Assembly (NCBI RefSeq): GCF_036884655.1
Contig: NC_088327.1
Coordinates: 14,930,501 to 14,994,500, forward strand
Source of the DNA: Musa acuminata AAA Group
Taxonomy: Eukaryota; Streptophyta; Magnoliopsida; Zingiberales; Musaceae
DNA: 64,000 nt
Direction: 5' to 3'
Below the pieces are notes generated by a model. It worked only from the letters and a program-made list of their open reading frames with translations. It did no database searches and was not told the DNA's origin. Shown one piece after another: positions 50,300 through 62,478 of this stretch (its first letter is position 1; each line of letters opens with the position of its first letter). The position numbers were made by a program, and so were the translations under genes.

Positions 50300-53200
50300 T
50301 CATCCTTGAAGAACCTTTCGAGGATCCAGTTGCCCACTGCAGTAGCTGGAGGGAACAGCAGACAGCTCTAATCTTCCTTTCCATTCTTCACCAGGTTTCA
50401 GAGTGATAGGCTTCTCGATGGCTGCAGCCTCCACGCAAAGCATATGCTTGTACTCATCATCCCCAAAATCTGGCATTGCTTTGGCCTTCCTGTCCCAAGG
50501 ATTCCATACCACTGCAATGGTTGAAGAAAGGTGAAGGAAAAGAGTCAGTGAGGACAGAATCTAAAACAGGATCTTTATATCCAAAAGACTGGCCCAAACA
50601 TATGAAACATGATTGCTTAATTGACAATTTGTCAACAGATAACCATTACTTTATTCATCAAAAATGATGTATTTCTCGCTCAATGCAAGGATTTTTGGTT
50701 GGATCGCTTGGAGTTCATGTTAATCTAGTAGAATAATAGTTTTTGTATTCATAATTTGAGTAGAATCAATGAATATGAGTACTACTATCATGTAGTAGTA
50801 ATTGGCTGGAAACATTGTTTGTGCATTAGAAGTCTAGATGCCTCTCTCAGATGGAGTAATTGGGATAACTATTTCACCACAAATCTTGTTAGTTAGGTCC
50901 AGTTTGACTAGAAGTTGGGTCAATTTAGATTCAAACTTCAAAACAAAATGATCGCCTGAATTAATGAACTAAGGCTCTTTTTATGACCAACTCGGGTACA
51001 CACTCTTTATCTCTTTTATGCTTGTCCTAATGTTTAGTTTCTTCCATCACCCTTCAAAATTTTCCCCTTTCACTCCACATCCATTATTTAAGTTGTAATT
51101 GATAATTTTAATATTATTTTATTCCTACAGTTGACACCATGTGTTAATTAAAACCAGAATTTAAGCTGAAACAGACATCTTATCCATCTTAGGAACCCAG
51201 ATTGTGTGCTTCAGCCTTCTCTTAACTGTTTTTGGAAGCTTGTTTCATTCATCTAACCAGTTGTTCCTGTCAAAATCATGAATATAAAAAGCTCACAAAA
51301 ACAACAAACAGGAGAAAAAAGGTTGTCACATAGACTTACCGGCATCTGGAAGTCCATCTTTGCGCAAAACAAAAGTCCTTTTCTTTTCATGATCTATAAT
51401 AGCAATCTTGGTTGGTGTGCTCAAATATATTTTATCCACCTTTTTCAGTCAAAACAATTATCTAACAATTAGTGTTCAATAACAAATTACAAGGACAACA
51501 ATTCAATGCTCGTTTACTCACTCCTGATTCAAATGTAATTGCATCTCCTTGTTCTGTGAAACGTTCTCTTTCCTTCAAGTTGTCAAGGTAGTCCAATGTC
51601 TCCAGACCTTCTACCCGCACTTCACTGAAACATCAACTTGAAATTGAAGCCAAGGAAGTCGGTAAGGGAGAAAAATCAACTACACCACATGCTGCCAAAC
51701 AAGAGAAGTATGTGCACTAAATACTCCAGAACAATTTGAACTGGCATGTGCCAACTTGAAAAACCCATTCTAAGCATGTAAACTTCTAATCAGTTCAACA
51801 AAGATTAACATATATGAGAATTTATAGGTATCAATATACTTTTGCTTGCCGTACAGTATGTCTCACTACTGCAATGCATTAGTAATTACAGAATTGAAGT
51901 TAAATCAGTAATTACAGAAACACAATGCACCACTCCCATAAAACACTTCCATGCCTACATCAAATTGCCCTTCTAGTCTTGCTTTCTTTCAGTGCGACTT
52001 TTTAATTGCATATTCTAGGATAATTTTGATTGTAATAAGATTTAAACATATATGCAAATGTTGAATTAAGATTATCAGCCATTTAAAGGCCTTAAGGTAT
52101 TGTTATCGTGATTTATAATCTCAGATAAGAAACCTTCTATAATTAACATCTAAACAAGGTTAATATGCAAAATGTCCATAACAGCAGGTAGAGTCTGTGC
52201 CTTGCAAACATCGAAGACATGCACCAGTACCTCTTTCAAATAAAGGAGATGCACTAGCATGCCAATACAGTCCAAAGGGATGAACAATGAAGTTCACAAA
52301 AAAAAAAGGAGTTAAGTCTTCATATGAGAGGTCTGATCCTCAGTTTAAATCTATGCAAATAAATCCAGTCAGCAGAAAATGCAGCAGCAGTTAATAGAGG
52401 AATATAGAGGTACAGCAACCTTTAAGATAACATGAAATAACAGCTGAAGCTTGCAGTCAGGAAGGGGCTGCCAAAAGAACATTAGTATGTGGACCTGTGT
52501 TTGATGCAACCCAACTGCTGGCTTGTTGGGTTGCAGCACATTGAATTATGGTTTTTTGACAAGAGGTAGTTGCATTGACATGACATAGTTTGAGTTATCT
52601 GATAAGCCTGTGCTGCAACTTGTATTTCCAAATATTTGATTTTAAGGTATCATCAATTAAGGTCGTTTGTTCTTGTTTTCCTTCCTTTGTGGAGAACCCA
52701 TCGCCTTATCTCTAGCTCTAGTTTTCCTTTGTACAGATCCCATGCCATTCCATCCATCATTCTCGTGATCTGGAGAGCCCGGCCCTGGATCACCAAGCAA
52801 GTCCCTAATCCTCTTTCTCCTTATCTTAGTTTTCCTTTGTACAGATCCCATGCCATTCCATCCGTCATTCTCGTGATCTGGAAAGCCCAGCTCTGGATCA
52901 CCAAGCAAGTCCCTCATCCTCTTTCTCCTTGTCTTCTCCTTCCTCTCTTTCTTTCTCTAACTTCTAAACCAGTCCAGCATATCACCTCCATCTCTTTCCC
53001 TCACTCCCTCATTCCCTGTTCTAGTATGCTCATAGAATATCACCTCCTTCCATCTCACTCTAGGTGTGTACAAAACCCTGCATCTGTCACACTTATATCT
53101 CTGCATGTATTTGTACCAGAAACCAAAAAATATTATGTCTGTTGGAACAACAGATGTGGATTAGTGGCCCACCATTGCTTACAAAATCCATCCCAACTAA

Positions 53201-56200
53201 CCTTTCACATTTTACTGCTATTTTTTCTGTCCTTTTACTACTTCTTGAAGTTTGATGCAACAAACAAGTTATATTTACAGTGCTTTGATAGTCTTTAGAA
53301 AATTAAATAATAGTCTTTAACAAGTAATAGACTATTATCAATTACTCAATTTGTTATATTTTTGAAATATTTTGTTGACTTTGTTGCTAATTCCATTTTT
53401 TTTTTTCGTATGATGCTATAACTCTTGAGCCATGCATATTTGTGATGATGCTATAACTCTTGAGCCATGCCACTTAATTCATATTACTGTTTGTAGATTA
53501 TTCACTTTTAAATTCAATAATTGTTCATACAAGGGAATTTGGGCATCTATATATACTCCAAAAAGAAGACAAAAGTGCATATGGGGATAGAGACTCAGGA
53601 AATATGTAGCATGAAATTGAAGATATAAAACATATTTAAAAGACACAAATAACCTCAGTAAGAATTTTTTGACAAACCTGATATCAGAAACTGAAAAATA
53701 AGTGTGGTATGCAAATGTAAATGAAAACGGTTTTCCATCAGCATTGGTATTTCTTATGCGTGATGTCAACAGGAGATCTCCTCCAAGGCCCAATGCAACT
53801 CTTAGACGGAATTCATAACTGTAATAGAAGATTAAGTATTTATTAACACAAAAGTGGATGCAACTTGCAAAAGAAAGGAGTCCAACATACTAAGAAAGCA
53901 AAAAAAAAAATTGAAAGCATGAAACAAAGTAGCAAACCAATAATAAAAATTGTTGACTGAAAGACAGAAACCTGTGAGGCCATATCTTGAAATCATCATC
54001 AGTTGGCTTCAGAATCAGATCAACAAAAGTCTTGCTTGAACTGTCTGATGGAAAAGGTGGTGGATCAGTGTCAATACTCCAAAACTTATTCCTGGCAAAT
54101 CCGTGTTGTTCAAGATTTCCATGGCTTGAAAACTGCATTTTTAGGGTATTTTTAGGTTGTGGGGATCAAAAATTTTATGCTTAAAAAAATGCATAAATGG
54201 AAAAAAACGTAACAACAAAAGCTCTTACTTGTGGAAAACATATTGGGATGCCCCCACGTATTGCTTTTGGGGGCTTGAAAATAGCCTGCAAGAAACAATG
54301 AAGAAAAGTATGTGACCCCATAGCAACCCATATGTAGTTATAAAAGCAAAAGTGGTGGATAGAAAGTATGAAATAACAGCTTCCAACCATCACTATAGCT
54401 AGAAGCACTAGTTAACCTGCTCCATCATGGGGACACTATACTCTACCACCTTGATGAGATATCGATGTTACAATGTAAGTTTGATTAATATAGTTCATAA
54501 GTCATCTTGTAAATCTACAAGTAATTTGACCTTAAACCAGCAAGAAAAGATAAAACTGCAAACGATGATTTTGCAAAGCACTCATGATTCTAAAAAAATG
54601 AATTTAGGTAAACTTTGCCGGCAATAAATCTTGTTTGACATGATAAATTTTGGAGAGAATAAAAGCCAGGCAGAGTGGCAAACTTCAAGCAGAAAGTCAA
54701 TCTCCTTCATAAGACATGGTACTGGCAAAAAATAATTGGACCAACATATGTGATACTAAAATGTATGATGATTCGAGAATCATCAGAATACAATAAGTGC
54801 AAAAATAAAGTTTAAAGACTGAATCTCTCATGGCTGATACCTCAAAATATGATAATACAATTTCAAGAAAGAGAAGGAGAATGATACAGAGATACTAAAG
54901 AAAGATGGAAAGCAAGGTTAAAATTTAAAAAGACAATAGAGGTCATAGTAGGTCAAAAGATGATAAAAGGTCATCATAGGTTAGAAGATGATAAAGGCCA
55001 TAGTGGGTCAAAAACCAAAAAACACTTGGCAGCTGTGTATGCAGCTGCAGGTGTAAGGAAGAAGATATAAAGAAAGCGAAACAGAAATTACAATAGATAT
55101 ATGCATTTAAATGTATAAGCATGCACTTCACACTTGGTTTGCAAATGGTCAGCCAGTGTAGATGGCTTCAGTTTAGTTAAAATCTCAGATGAACAAAGAC
55201 AGTCAAGGCATAACAATAAGCAACATGTCAGGATTAGTCAGCTAAATCCTGAAATATTCATCAATAATTTCACTATATGGGTTTTTCAGGCACCTCAACA
55301 TGCCTGTGCTCCAAATGCCAACCAGGTACCAGGTACATAGTCCTAAGACCTTTGGTTTACTACCTCAGAGACTGATACTGTGTCAACAAAGTCTTACATT
55401 AGCACACTATCTTGCAAATAGCAAGGACTGAGAACTAAACATGACATGAGAGTACCTTATTGCTGACAAAAAGCAACTCCTCCCTGTGATCAGTTCTCCA
55501 GGATGTTACATGACCTCCAAACAAGTACACCTGCAAATGGACATTAGTTATAAAATGAGTTAACAATTATTACCATAAAAGAAACAACATAAAAAATATT
55601 GCAGAAATGCAGAAAACATGACAGAAACTAATTAACACATGCATGAACACGAGTTGGGGCAGGTCCAGCACAAGTTTGAGAGAGGAGAGGAAAAGTGGGA
55701 GAATGGGGATTAAGGAAATTGAAGTGGTAAACAGATAAAAATCTTAATTTTCCAGCCAAATCAACAAACTATATCCAATAAGCATAGGCTCAGTAAAATG
55801 AATATTTCCCAATTAAATGATCAAGTAATTGTTCCAATAGACTTATGAACGACACTGCAAACGTAGAAAGCAATAATAATTGATCTCTGGCATGAGTTCA
55901 TACCAGTTGTTCAGTTTTTGTTTACTTAAAGATACAACTCATAATCTAAGTCACGGTTAATTTCAGAAAATTGGAGAAACATGCTTGAAAAAGAGATTAG
56001 TAGAAGAAATAAATCTAGAATTGGAAACACCAATTATAGCCACTTAAAAATACCACACTACTAATAGCATATGTTCATAATTAGTCAACCATCAAAACAT
56101 TGTTATATTTGAAGCATCTATCAGATAGTCATGGGACCAAAATGAGTGGTAATGTAAGATGACAGGGTTCAAAAAGAAAATAAGAGGATCAGTGAGGAAG

Positions 56201-57987
56201 AAGATGACCAAAAAAAGGGGACTGCAATATTCTCTCCCTCCTAAAAAAGAAGAAAGAAATGAAAATTACAGTTTCCACAGTAGTTGTTTCATGAGCATAG
56301 CAAAATAATCCTTGAATTTACACTACATGTGCTAATATTTAGAATTTTAATGCACATAAAATGACTTGGAAAAAGGAGAAAAAGGTGGCTAAATGCAATC
56401 TGTCAATCGAAAAAAAACATAAATTACTCCGATAAATGCTTTTCAAAGAATTCATAAATCTCCCACTTCTATTAGTCTGAAAGAATCAAGAGTAGATAGA
56501 TGGTAGGCCATAAGACATACTACACAGATGTAGTCGATGAGCACTTGGATTCACATCCCATGATTCGGCCATTATGACATATTACAACAATGAATCATCA
56601 GACAAAATGCCAACTTAGTATATGCAACTAATGCAGATTTGCCAATATACCTTCTCATCTTATTATCATCAGGACACATTCAATGCTTTAGAAACTAGAA
56701 GGGCAATGATAAGACAAAGGCCTTCTCATTCCATTGGAGACAACAAGAGGGATCGTCTTAACCCCAAGCCTTCTTTTACAAGTACATGGTGTAACAAACT
56801 TATAGCAGGGAACTTCATGCTAAGTGTCAGTGCCAATTTAAAAGCAATATGGAGCAAAATAATGTTAAAACTAGACTTCTCCAAAGGAAAAGCTTAAGCA
56901 AGTTCACTCTTTATCAACAAACATTTTTAAATTTAAGCTGTTACAGGCCTATGGAAGAAGCACTGCAATCAATACACCACTTTCCCAAATGCAATATGAA
57001 CTCTCATCAACAATTATGTGATATGTTATTGCAAGAACCACACTATCATTATTACGATTACCTAGGTACCATAATAACACGCTTATTGCTGCATTGATAT
57101 AGGTCACTGCCCATTTCACCTAAAACGGAGCAATAATAAAGAACCACCAAGCAGCATTGTAGAAACCAAAACCAGGAGAAACCAATCACTTCAGCTGGAA
57201 GAATTAGATAGTCAAAGAAAACAGCTCATGGCTACCCAGATAAATTATCTTGGATACTAATATCTAATGATGAGCGAATCACTTATTTCATGGTATAACA
57301 AGTTCTCTACCAGGGCAACTTGTTGAATAGATCTACATTCATCATTAAAATATGTGATTCACGAATATACCCATTGTAACATAAAAAATACTAGAAAATG
57401 TACAAAAATTTTCACCTTAAATTGCTTCTCAAAGAGATCAGATCATCTGACTGACATGCAAAGGCCAAACCCCTCGATTAATTTCCTTAGAACATGATAC
57501 TTAACGAACAATTAGAGAAATTCTTGATCACTACGAGGTTCGATTCTTTCCTGCGAATTTAACAGATTTGATACATCTGATTGTTATCGCATGCCGTATG
57601 CTGTTCCTTAACATGATACTGTAAGCAACCAATAAAAAGACTTCGTATATGTGAAGACTATAGAGATCCCACCATTTCCGTACGGATTCGTCGTGGAATG
57701 CGCGATCAAGAGAGAACAACTCAAATCAGACGATACGATGACACGAGATCGAAAGAGATTAGAACAGATCCATCTCAACCATGAAACAACGAAAAGCAAA
57801 TGACCTAAAATTCTAGATCGTTTGTTATAAAAAGGAAGACATTTGTGGGAACCAAAGAGGCAGATTCGCAGAAGGGGGCAAAGAAAGAGGGGACCTCGGC
57901 TGAGCTGCCCAGCGCATCCCTCAGCACGACCTTGTCGAGGCCATTGATGCCCTTGCAGAGCTCCACCGATGGCTTCTCCCCCGCCAT
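50300..57987 (-). CDS. Glucose-6-phosphate 1-epimerase (aldose-1-epimerase family)
   Basis: Eight minus-strand exons, in order 57987-57895, 55530-55456, 54285-54229, 54132-53972, 53818-53678, 51624-51522, 51439-51340 and 50511-50300 (TGA), close exactly to 313 residues, the normal length for plant members. The enzyme interconverts the alpha and beta anomers of glucose 6-phosphate, probably in the cytosol, since no targeting peptide is visible. Motifs include YLFGGHVTSWR (32-42), GGIPICFPQ (67-75), HGNLEQHGFAR with the expected catalytic His at about 85, FAYHTYF with a second His at about 167, VWNPW (about 245) and CVEAA with the likely catalytic Glu at about 271. One acceptor (before 51439) has an A-rich rather than pyrimidine-rich approach, but the protein is continuous across it. 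Intron 5 is about 2 kb and holds a 108-bp tandem repeat. Confidence 0.95.
52721..52930. repeat. 108-bp tandem duplication inside epimerase intron 5
   Basis: Units 52721-52828 and 52829-about 52930 share GTTTTCCTTTGTACAGATCC, CATGCCATTCCATCC, TCTCGTGATCTGGA and CACCAAGCAAGTCCCT. The period is a multiple of three and both strands stay open across it: the plus frame repeats FPLYRSHAIPS and the minus frame repeats DHENDGWNGMGSVQRKT. A partial third copy lies to the left. No protein family was recognised. Confidence 0.85.
53410..53470. repeat. Short tandem duplication, about 34-bp period
   Basis: The block GATGCTATAACTCTTGAGCC occurs twice, near 53412 and 53446, within the same epimerase intron. 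Confidence 0.85.
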
Positions 57988-58140
57988 ATCTCACAATCCC
58001 ACCATAACCAGCAAAACCCTAACCCGCAACCCCCGCCCCCTTCTCGCTCTTTCTCTCCCACTCTCTCGCCACCGCCACAGTGAGGAACACGAGGGAGGAA
58101 CCAAAAAATAAAACGAAATGAGAGGCCCGACCTCCATCGA

Positions 58141-58152
58141 CCTATTTATAGG
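58141..58152 (-). promoter_or_regulatory. TATA box of the epimerase gene
   Basis: The minus strand reads CCTATAAATAGG, a perfect plant TATA element, 154 nt upstream of the ATG at 57987. Transcription should start near 58110-58120. A telo-box (AAACCCTAA on the plus strand, 58014-58022) would then lie in the 5' UTR; such boxes are common in plant housekeeping promoters and leaders. Confidence 0.65.
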
Positions 58153-60559
58153 CGGGCGATCGCTGTTACGGGTTGTTCCTCTTGTGCCCTTCGAACCCGA
58201 AGTGAACCGCTTAATTTTCAAGCAAGATCTCTGTGAAAAGACCCGAGCAAGATCCAGGATAATGGACCAATCGTTTCGACCCACGTATATATTTGGCCCC
58301 TCGTATATATGTTACGGACGAATCATATTTGTATTATCATATGATTATCAACATATTCATATAACCATGAATACAGGGAAACATAGATTTATTTGCCATT
58401 AGTAGAGATTCTAATCTGTGTTGAGACATCCTAACTGTTATATCTCATGTTCGAATGTATTATATGTTATTTAATGTAATGAATAAAAATTAAATCTAAA
58501 AATATGGAAATTTTAGGATAATACAGTTTGAAGTTAATTTACTAAAAAATTAAAAGAATAAAAAGAAGATGATATTATAGTATCATTATTATCGTTTTTA
58601 TAAGAGTTTATAGATCATGAGATTGTCGATAAATCAGTGTCATTTTTGTGTTTTATTAAGAGTACATGGATCACAATATTACTATCATCGAACACATCGA
58701 TCAACTCTATGGTAAATAAAAAAAATTATTTATGCTTATTTAAAGATTCAAAAATGCTGGTATTCCGTCCCAAATTTTAGTTTATAATTTGCCTTAACAA
58801 TCAACAATATTTTTTCACATATATTAATTAAGCACCTAAATTATTTCAAATTTCATTGAGGTGTCGAACCCAATTTCCAAAACAAGTAGCCTAATTCGAC
58901 CTAAACGGAAAAGATACACGTGGATATCGAGAGGATCCGACCCGGAAGGGCTCCCGGGGCAGCCTCGGATGCCAAGGAGATCGGGGCCCACCGAGGTGGT
59001 GCCGAGCGCTTCGGGTCTGTTCTACAACTGGAATGGGCCCACCTGCTCGGTGGACCCTCCGCCGAAAGTTGGGTTCAGTTGTACGAGGGAGACGTTTAAT
59101 TGGGTAAACTTTGGGTGGTCGGTTGGAATTATCCGGTAGAAAAAGGCACGAGGCCAGTGGGTGGGTCCCGCTGACACTATTAACCTTTTGGTAGAGCTAC
59201 GGCCCCACCACACCGGCACCGTTCGATCCATCAGTCAAGGGGACCCGAAACCAGAATCCGTTGATTGCGTCCGGGATGAGCTAACCATCGGATTCCTTCT
59301 CCGGACTGAGACTGTTACGACGCAGCGGATGCGCAGCTCGCTGCGCCACAGTGCCCGTCACGTCATGATGACTCATCTCGAGACTGTCACGCCAACGTCC
59401 GTATCTCGTGCCAAGTGGCAGCAGCCGTGTTTGGACTATTCTCTTGGCTGTATCCTCTTAGTATGACGTCGGCTGGAGGGCAAGCCGCCAAGCTTCGCGT
59501 GTTAAATGGGGTTTACGAGCCCAATTAATGTCGTAGTCTATCTCAAAAATCAGCTTTACAGGCACTGGCTGCGGAATGTCATACATACATACATGAGAGA
59601 AAAAAAAAAAGGAGAAAGTGGCTGTAACGTATTGGTGGATGAGAAAGAGATGGCATATGTAATCTTCCATGGGTTCTTTTCCTTATCTTTGGTTTCTCCG
59701 CAAGATGTCAAAGCCTCCACAAGAAAACACGTAGTAATGGGAATAACCCGCGTAGAATAATGTGACGTAACTTTCATTATTTCACGAATACGTAGACTAG
59801 AGATGGCGAATAGTAAGTACTGTCTATATCGGATCCTAGCTGAGGATCAGTGCCGAAAAATTGCAGCGGATTCTCGGGTTATCGGGCTCTGTTAGTATGA
59901 ACAACTTTAAGCCGTGACGTCGGGGCCGACGCAGTTTGGTTCGGATCCGAATGATGGAGGATCTTCCTGGGACGACCCTTGAGACTACAGAAGACTGACT
60001 GCAATGGTCCGATTGTGAAGGGGTCACCGTTTTCTCTGGGGAGGGGTTCCTCGCTTGGACGTTTAGTGGGAGGCCTTCGTTTTTGCACCTGCACACAGGT
60101 CGGGTCGGAAGAGCTCGGCTCGGCCCGACCCCTCCGACAATCAAGTTAGTGAATAGTCACAGGGGTTTTTTTTGTTATTCTCCTCCTTTTTTTTCTCGGA
60201 GCGTCAGGGTTTTTATAGTGAAGGTTACAGTTATCTGATATACCCGTTTGTAGGGAGCAGGATCATACTCCTGGTAATGTCTGACATCGACGTTGGCGTG
60301 GCATGAAGGACCGAGTTTGAACGGGATGTTAATGTGTCTCGGTCGATGTTCCGATCCGTATTGATAAGGTGCTGTCAGGTTAACAGAGGCATCATCTGGA
60401 GCAGCTGACGTCGATCCGAATCTTATTATCATTATTACCCTCGTCAGGCTCTAGTGTCACTACAAGTATAACAGAGAGGACAACTAATGGATCGGACTTA
60501 TTAGCTCGCAAATCTTGAACTGGCCAACGACTTCCCGGCGTCTTCGCCCTTTCCCTCGC
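58153..60559. other. Intergenic region upstream of the epimerase gene
   Basis: 58300-58860 is AT-rich. 58870-60470 is GC-richer, with open frames on both strands but no family likeness. Its patchy composition suggests old transposon or LTR debris, yet no element ends could be found. A short (CATA)n repeat lies near 59580-59593. Confidence 0.35.
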
Positions 60560-60711
60560 AAGCTCGCCTAAGGGTGCTTAGGGTTTGGATCTTCTGATCT
60601 AATCCACTCCGATAGCAGTCGCCCGAGGGAACACGGCTAGGTTTTCGTTCCTAAGTCGGGAGTCCGGTCTATGATTTCAGTTTTGCGTCTTTGTCGGGAT
60701 TTCTAGGTAAT
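60560..60711 (+). other. Possible 5' leader exon of an unidentified gene
   Basis: A CT-rich, ORF-poor stretch (CGCCCTTTCCCTCGC, TTAGGGTTTGGATC) ends in a good donor, TTCTAG|GTAATT. It resembles the noncoding first exons seen elsewhere in this window. No coding exon could be tied to it with confidence. Confidence 0.25.
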
Positions 60712-61729
60712 TGCTTTACTTTATGGTCTGTGAAGGTGTATCGTTTCTTATGAATGATTCGATGATGTAGATGATAAGTAATAATGCTGTTGATTGCTTA
60801 GGTGTTTTTCGCGATTGAGATTTCGGATTCGTTAGGACTGTATTCATTGCAGGTGTTTCACTTTGTTCTATCTCGCAGAAAGGGTTGATTTTGGATCGTC
60901 CGAGTTAGAACCATATATTGTCTTTACTGGAAAATTTCTGGTTGTTTGATGACAAGGATGAATTGAAATTAAGGGAGCTGAGGGGTTCTTTTGATGCTAC
61001 GGATTAGGCTTGTAATTGTTCATTCTGTTTTTAAAGGCTAATCATCACAATATTATATTACGGCTTGTAAAAGGATAGGTTAACTATAGTTGGTAACTTT
61101 AATTCATGCATGTGCATTTATTGTAATTACTTTACTTCCATCTCTCTCTCTCTCTCATATTTTTTTTTGGTCAAGAATATTGGTTTATATATTTGATCTG
61201 AAATAGCCATATGATCTCTCTCTTGCAGACACAGTGGTTTTTAATGAATTATCTCTTATTTGAACTGACCAGATGTTGATTGATTTATGAGCACTTTCAT
61301 ATTTGGGTAATGAAATCATAATACATGTTGGCTTATTTATGCTTTGTTGTTGCCAAACTGTGGATTACTTTAGATCTAGCTACAGATATTGTTATGCAGA
61401 ACCCATGAATTCGAACTACACTTTTTTTTTGTCTGATAAATTTCAGTTATTTGAATCTTTTGCCAGTCCAGTCCAGTCCAGTCTCTTTGGCAACAACTGG
61501 AACATCCGAATAGAACCAATTGTGTCGAGGGAGCTCAACATGGTTGATTTAGTTGATGAGGTCCGTGCATAGCTTACCATGAAAAGAAGATGCTGCAAAG
61601 ATAGGCATTGTTTGTATGTTGGCAACTATATGGAAGTGCAATAACATGCCAAACAAGAACACCCTCACTCTTGGCCATCATATATGCGGATCAGTGGTTC
61701 TCAGAAATGATATATGTTGAGTATTATTC

Positions 61730-62035
61730 ATGAAGAAGTGCCTCAATTGGTGGTGTTTGGGGACTGTATCACTGAGCATGGGTCATAGAGTGATGATAAA
61801 TTTGAAGAGTTTCCTTGGGAATGATGGCAATTGGTGGAGCTCTTGTATCGTTTCTCATGCCTTAGACAGCTTCAGATCATCAAGGGATTGGCAGCAATTA
61901 AGAAATGATGAGACACGTAGGGTTAGCCTTAGATCAACCTATGATGCTCATATGGGTGATGGTTCTGTAGCGTCTACCAATATGTTAGAATATCATTTTG
62001 ATGGTATTGATGAAGAGTTTGGAGGAGCAGACTGA
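61730..62035 (+). pseudogene. Open frame cut off by LTR retrotransposon insertion (uncertain)
   Basis: A 101-codon plus-strand frame (… LRSTYDAHMGDGSVASTN, then EYHFDGIDEEFGGAD) ends in a TGA whose three bases are the first bases of the LTR at 62033. If it is part of a real exon, the retroelement truncated it and supplied the stop. The product matches no family I recognise. A preceding segment 61446-61560 behind a good acceptor (AAATTTCAG) may belong to the same gene. Confidence 0.25.
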
Positions 62036-62478
62036 CACGGACTTAGCTGGATTTGCTTAAGTCGTGCGGCACCCTTGCGTGTCCGTCCGCAAAGGTCAAT
62101 CTCCCCGAAGCCTCCCATTGTCCCTTAGGACCAACAAAAGAGAGAACGGGTTAGAGAGAACGCCTCAATCGGGATCCACAAGCAAACATCTCCGAAAAAC
62201 ACTTCATAGACAATGCAAATTACAAACAGACTTTACAAGCTCTGAACAGTGGCACAACAAAGGGTAAAATGGTTCATTACAGACCGAAAAGCTCTCGCAC
62301 GTGTCCACATGACACAACCTTTATTTACAAGCCTAAAGAGGCCACCAACCCAACTAAAATGGGGCTATTAAGCCTTCGGCCGCCCCTTTACATGCTGTAC
62401 AAGGCATGAACATGCCAACAGACACGGACAGATATAAGCATTACAACCAACACCTTGTTTAGAAGTTTGTCCGTGACA
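62033..62478 (-). mobile_element. 3' LTR of a minus-strand LTR retrotransposon
   Basis: A 446-bp unit begins TGACACGGAC and ends GTCCGTGACA on the plus strand, giving TG...CA ends and a 10-bp imperfect terminal inverted repeat. Directly right of it the minus strand has the polypurine tract GGGATAAGTGGGGGAGAA, which marks the internal side of a 3' LTR, so the element runs right to left and its 5' part lies beyond the window. The sequence resembles LTRs I remember from banana; this is unverified. The partner LTR and target duplication cannot be seen. Confidence 0.75.

Noticed and set aside
59836..60470. Possible LTR or retroelement fragment
   Set aside because: Composition and patchy frames suggest a retroelement, but no TG...CA ends, target duplication or second copy could be found in the window.
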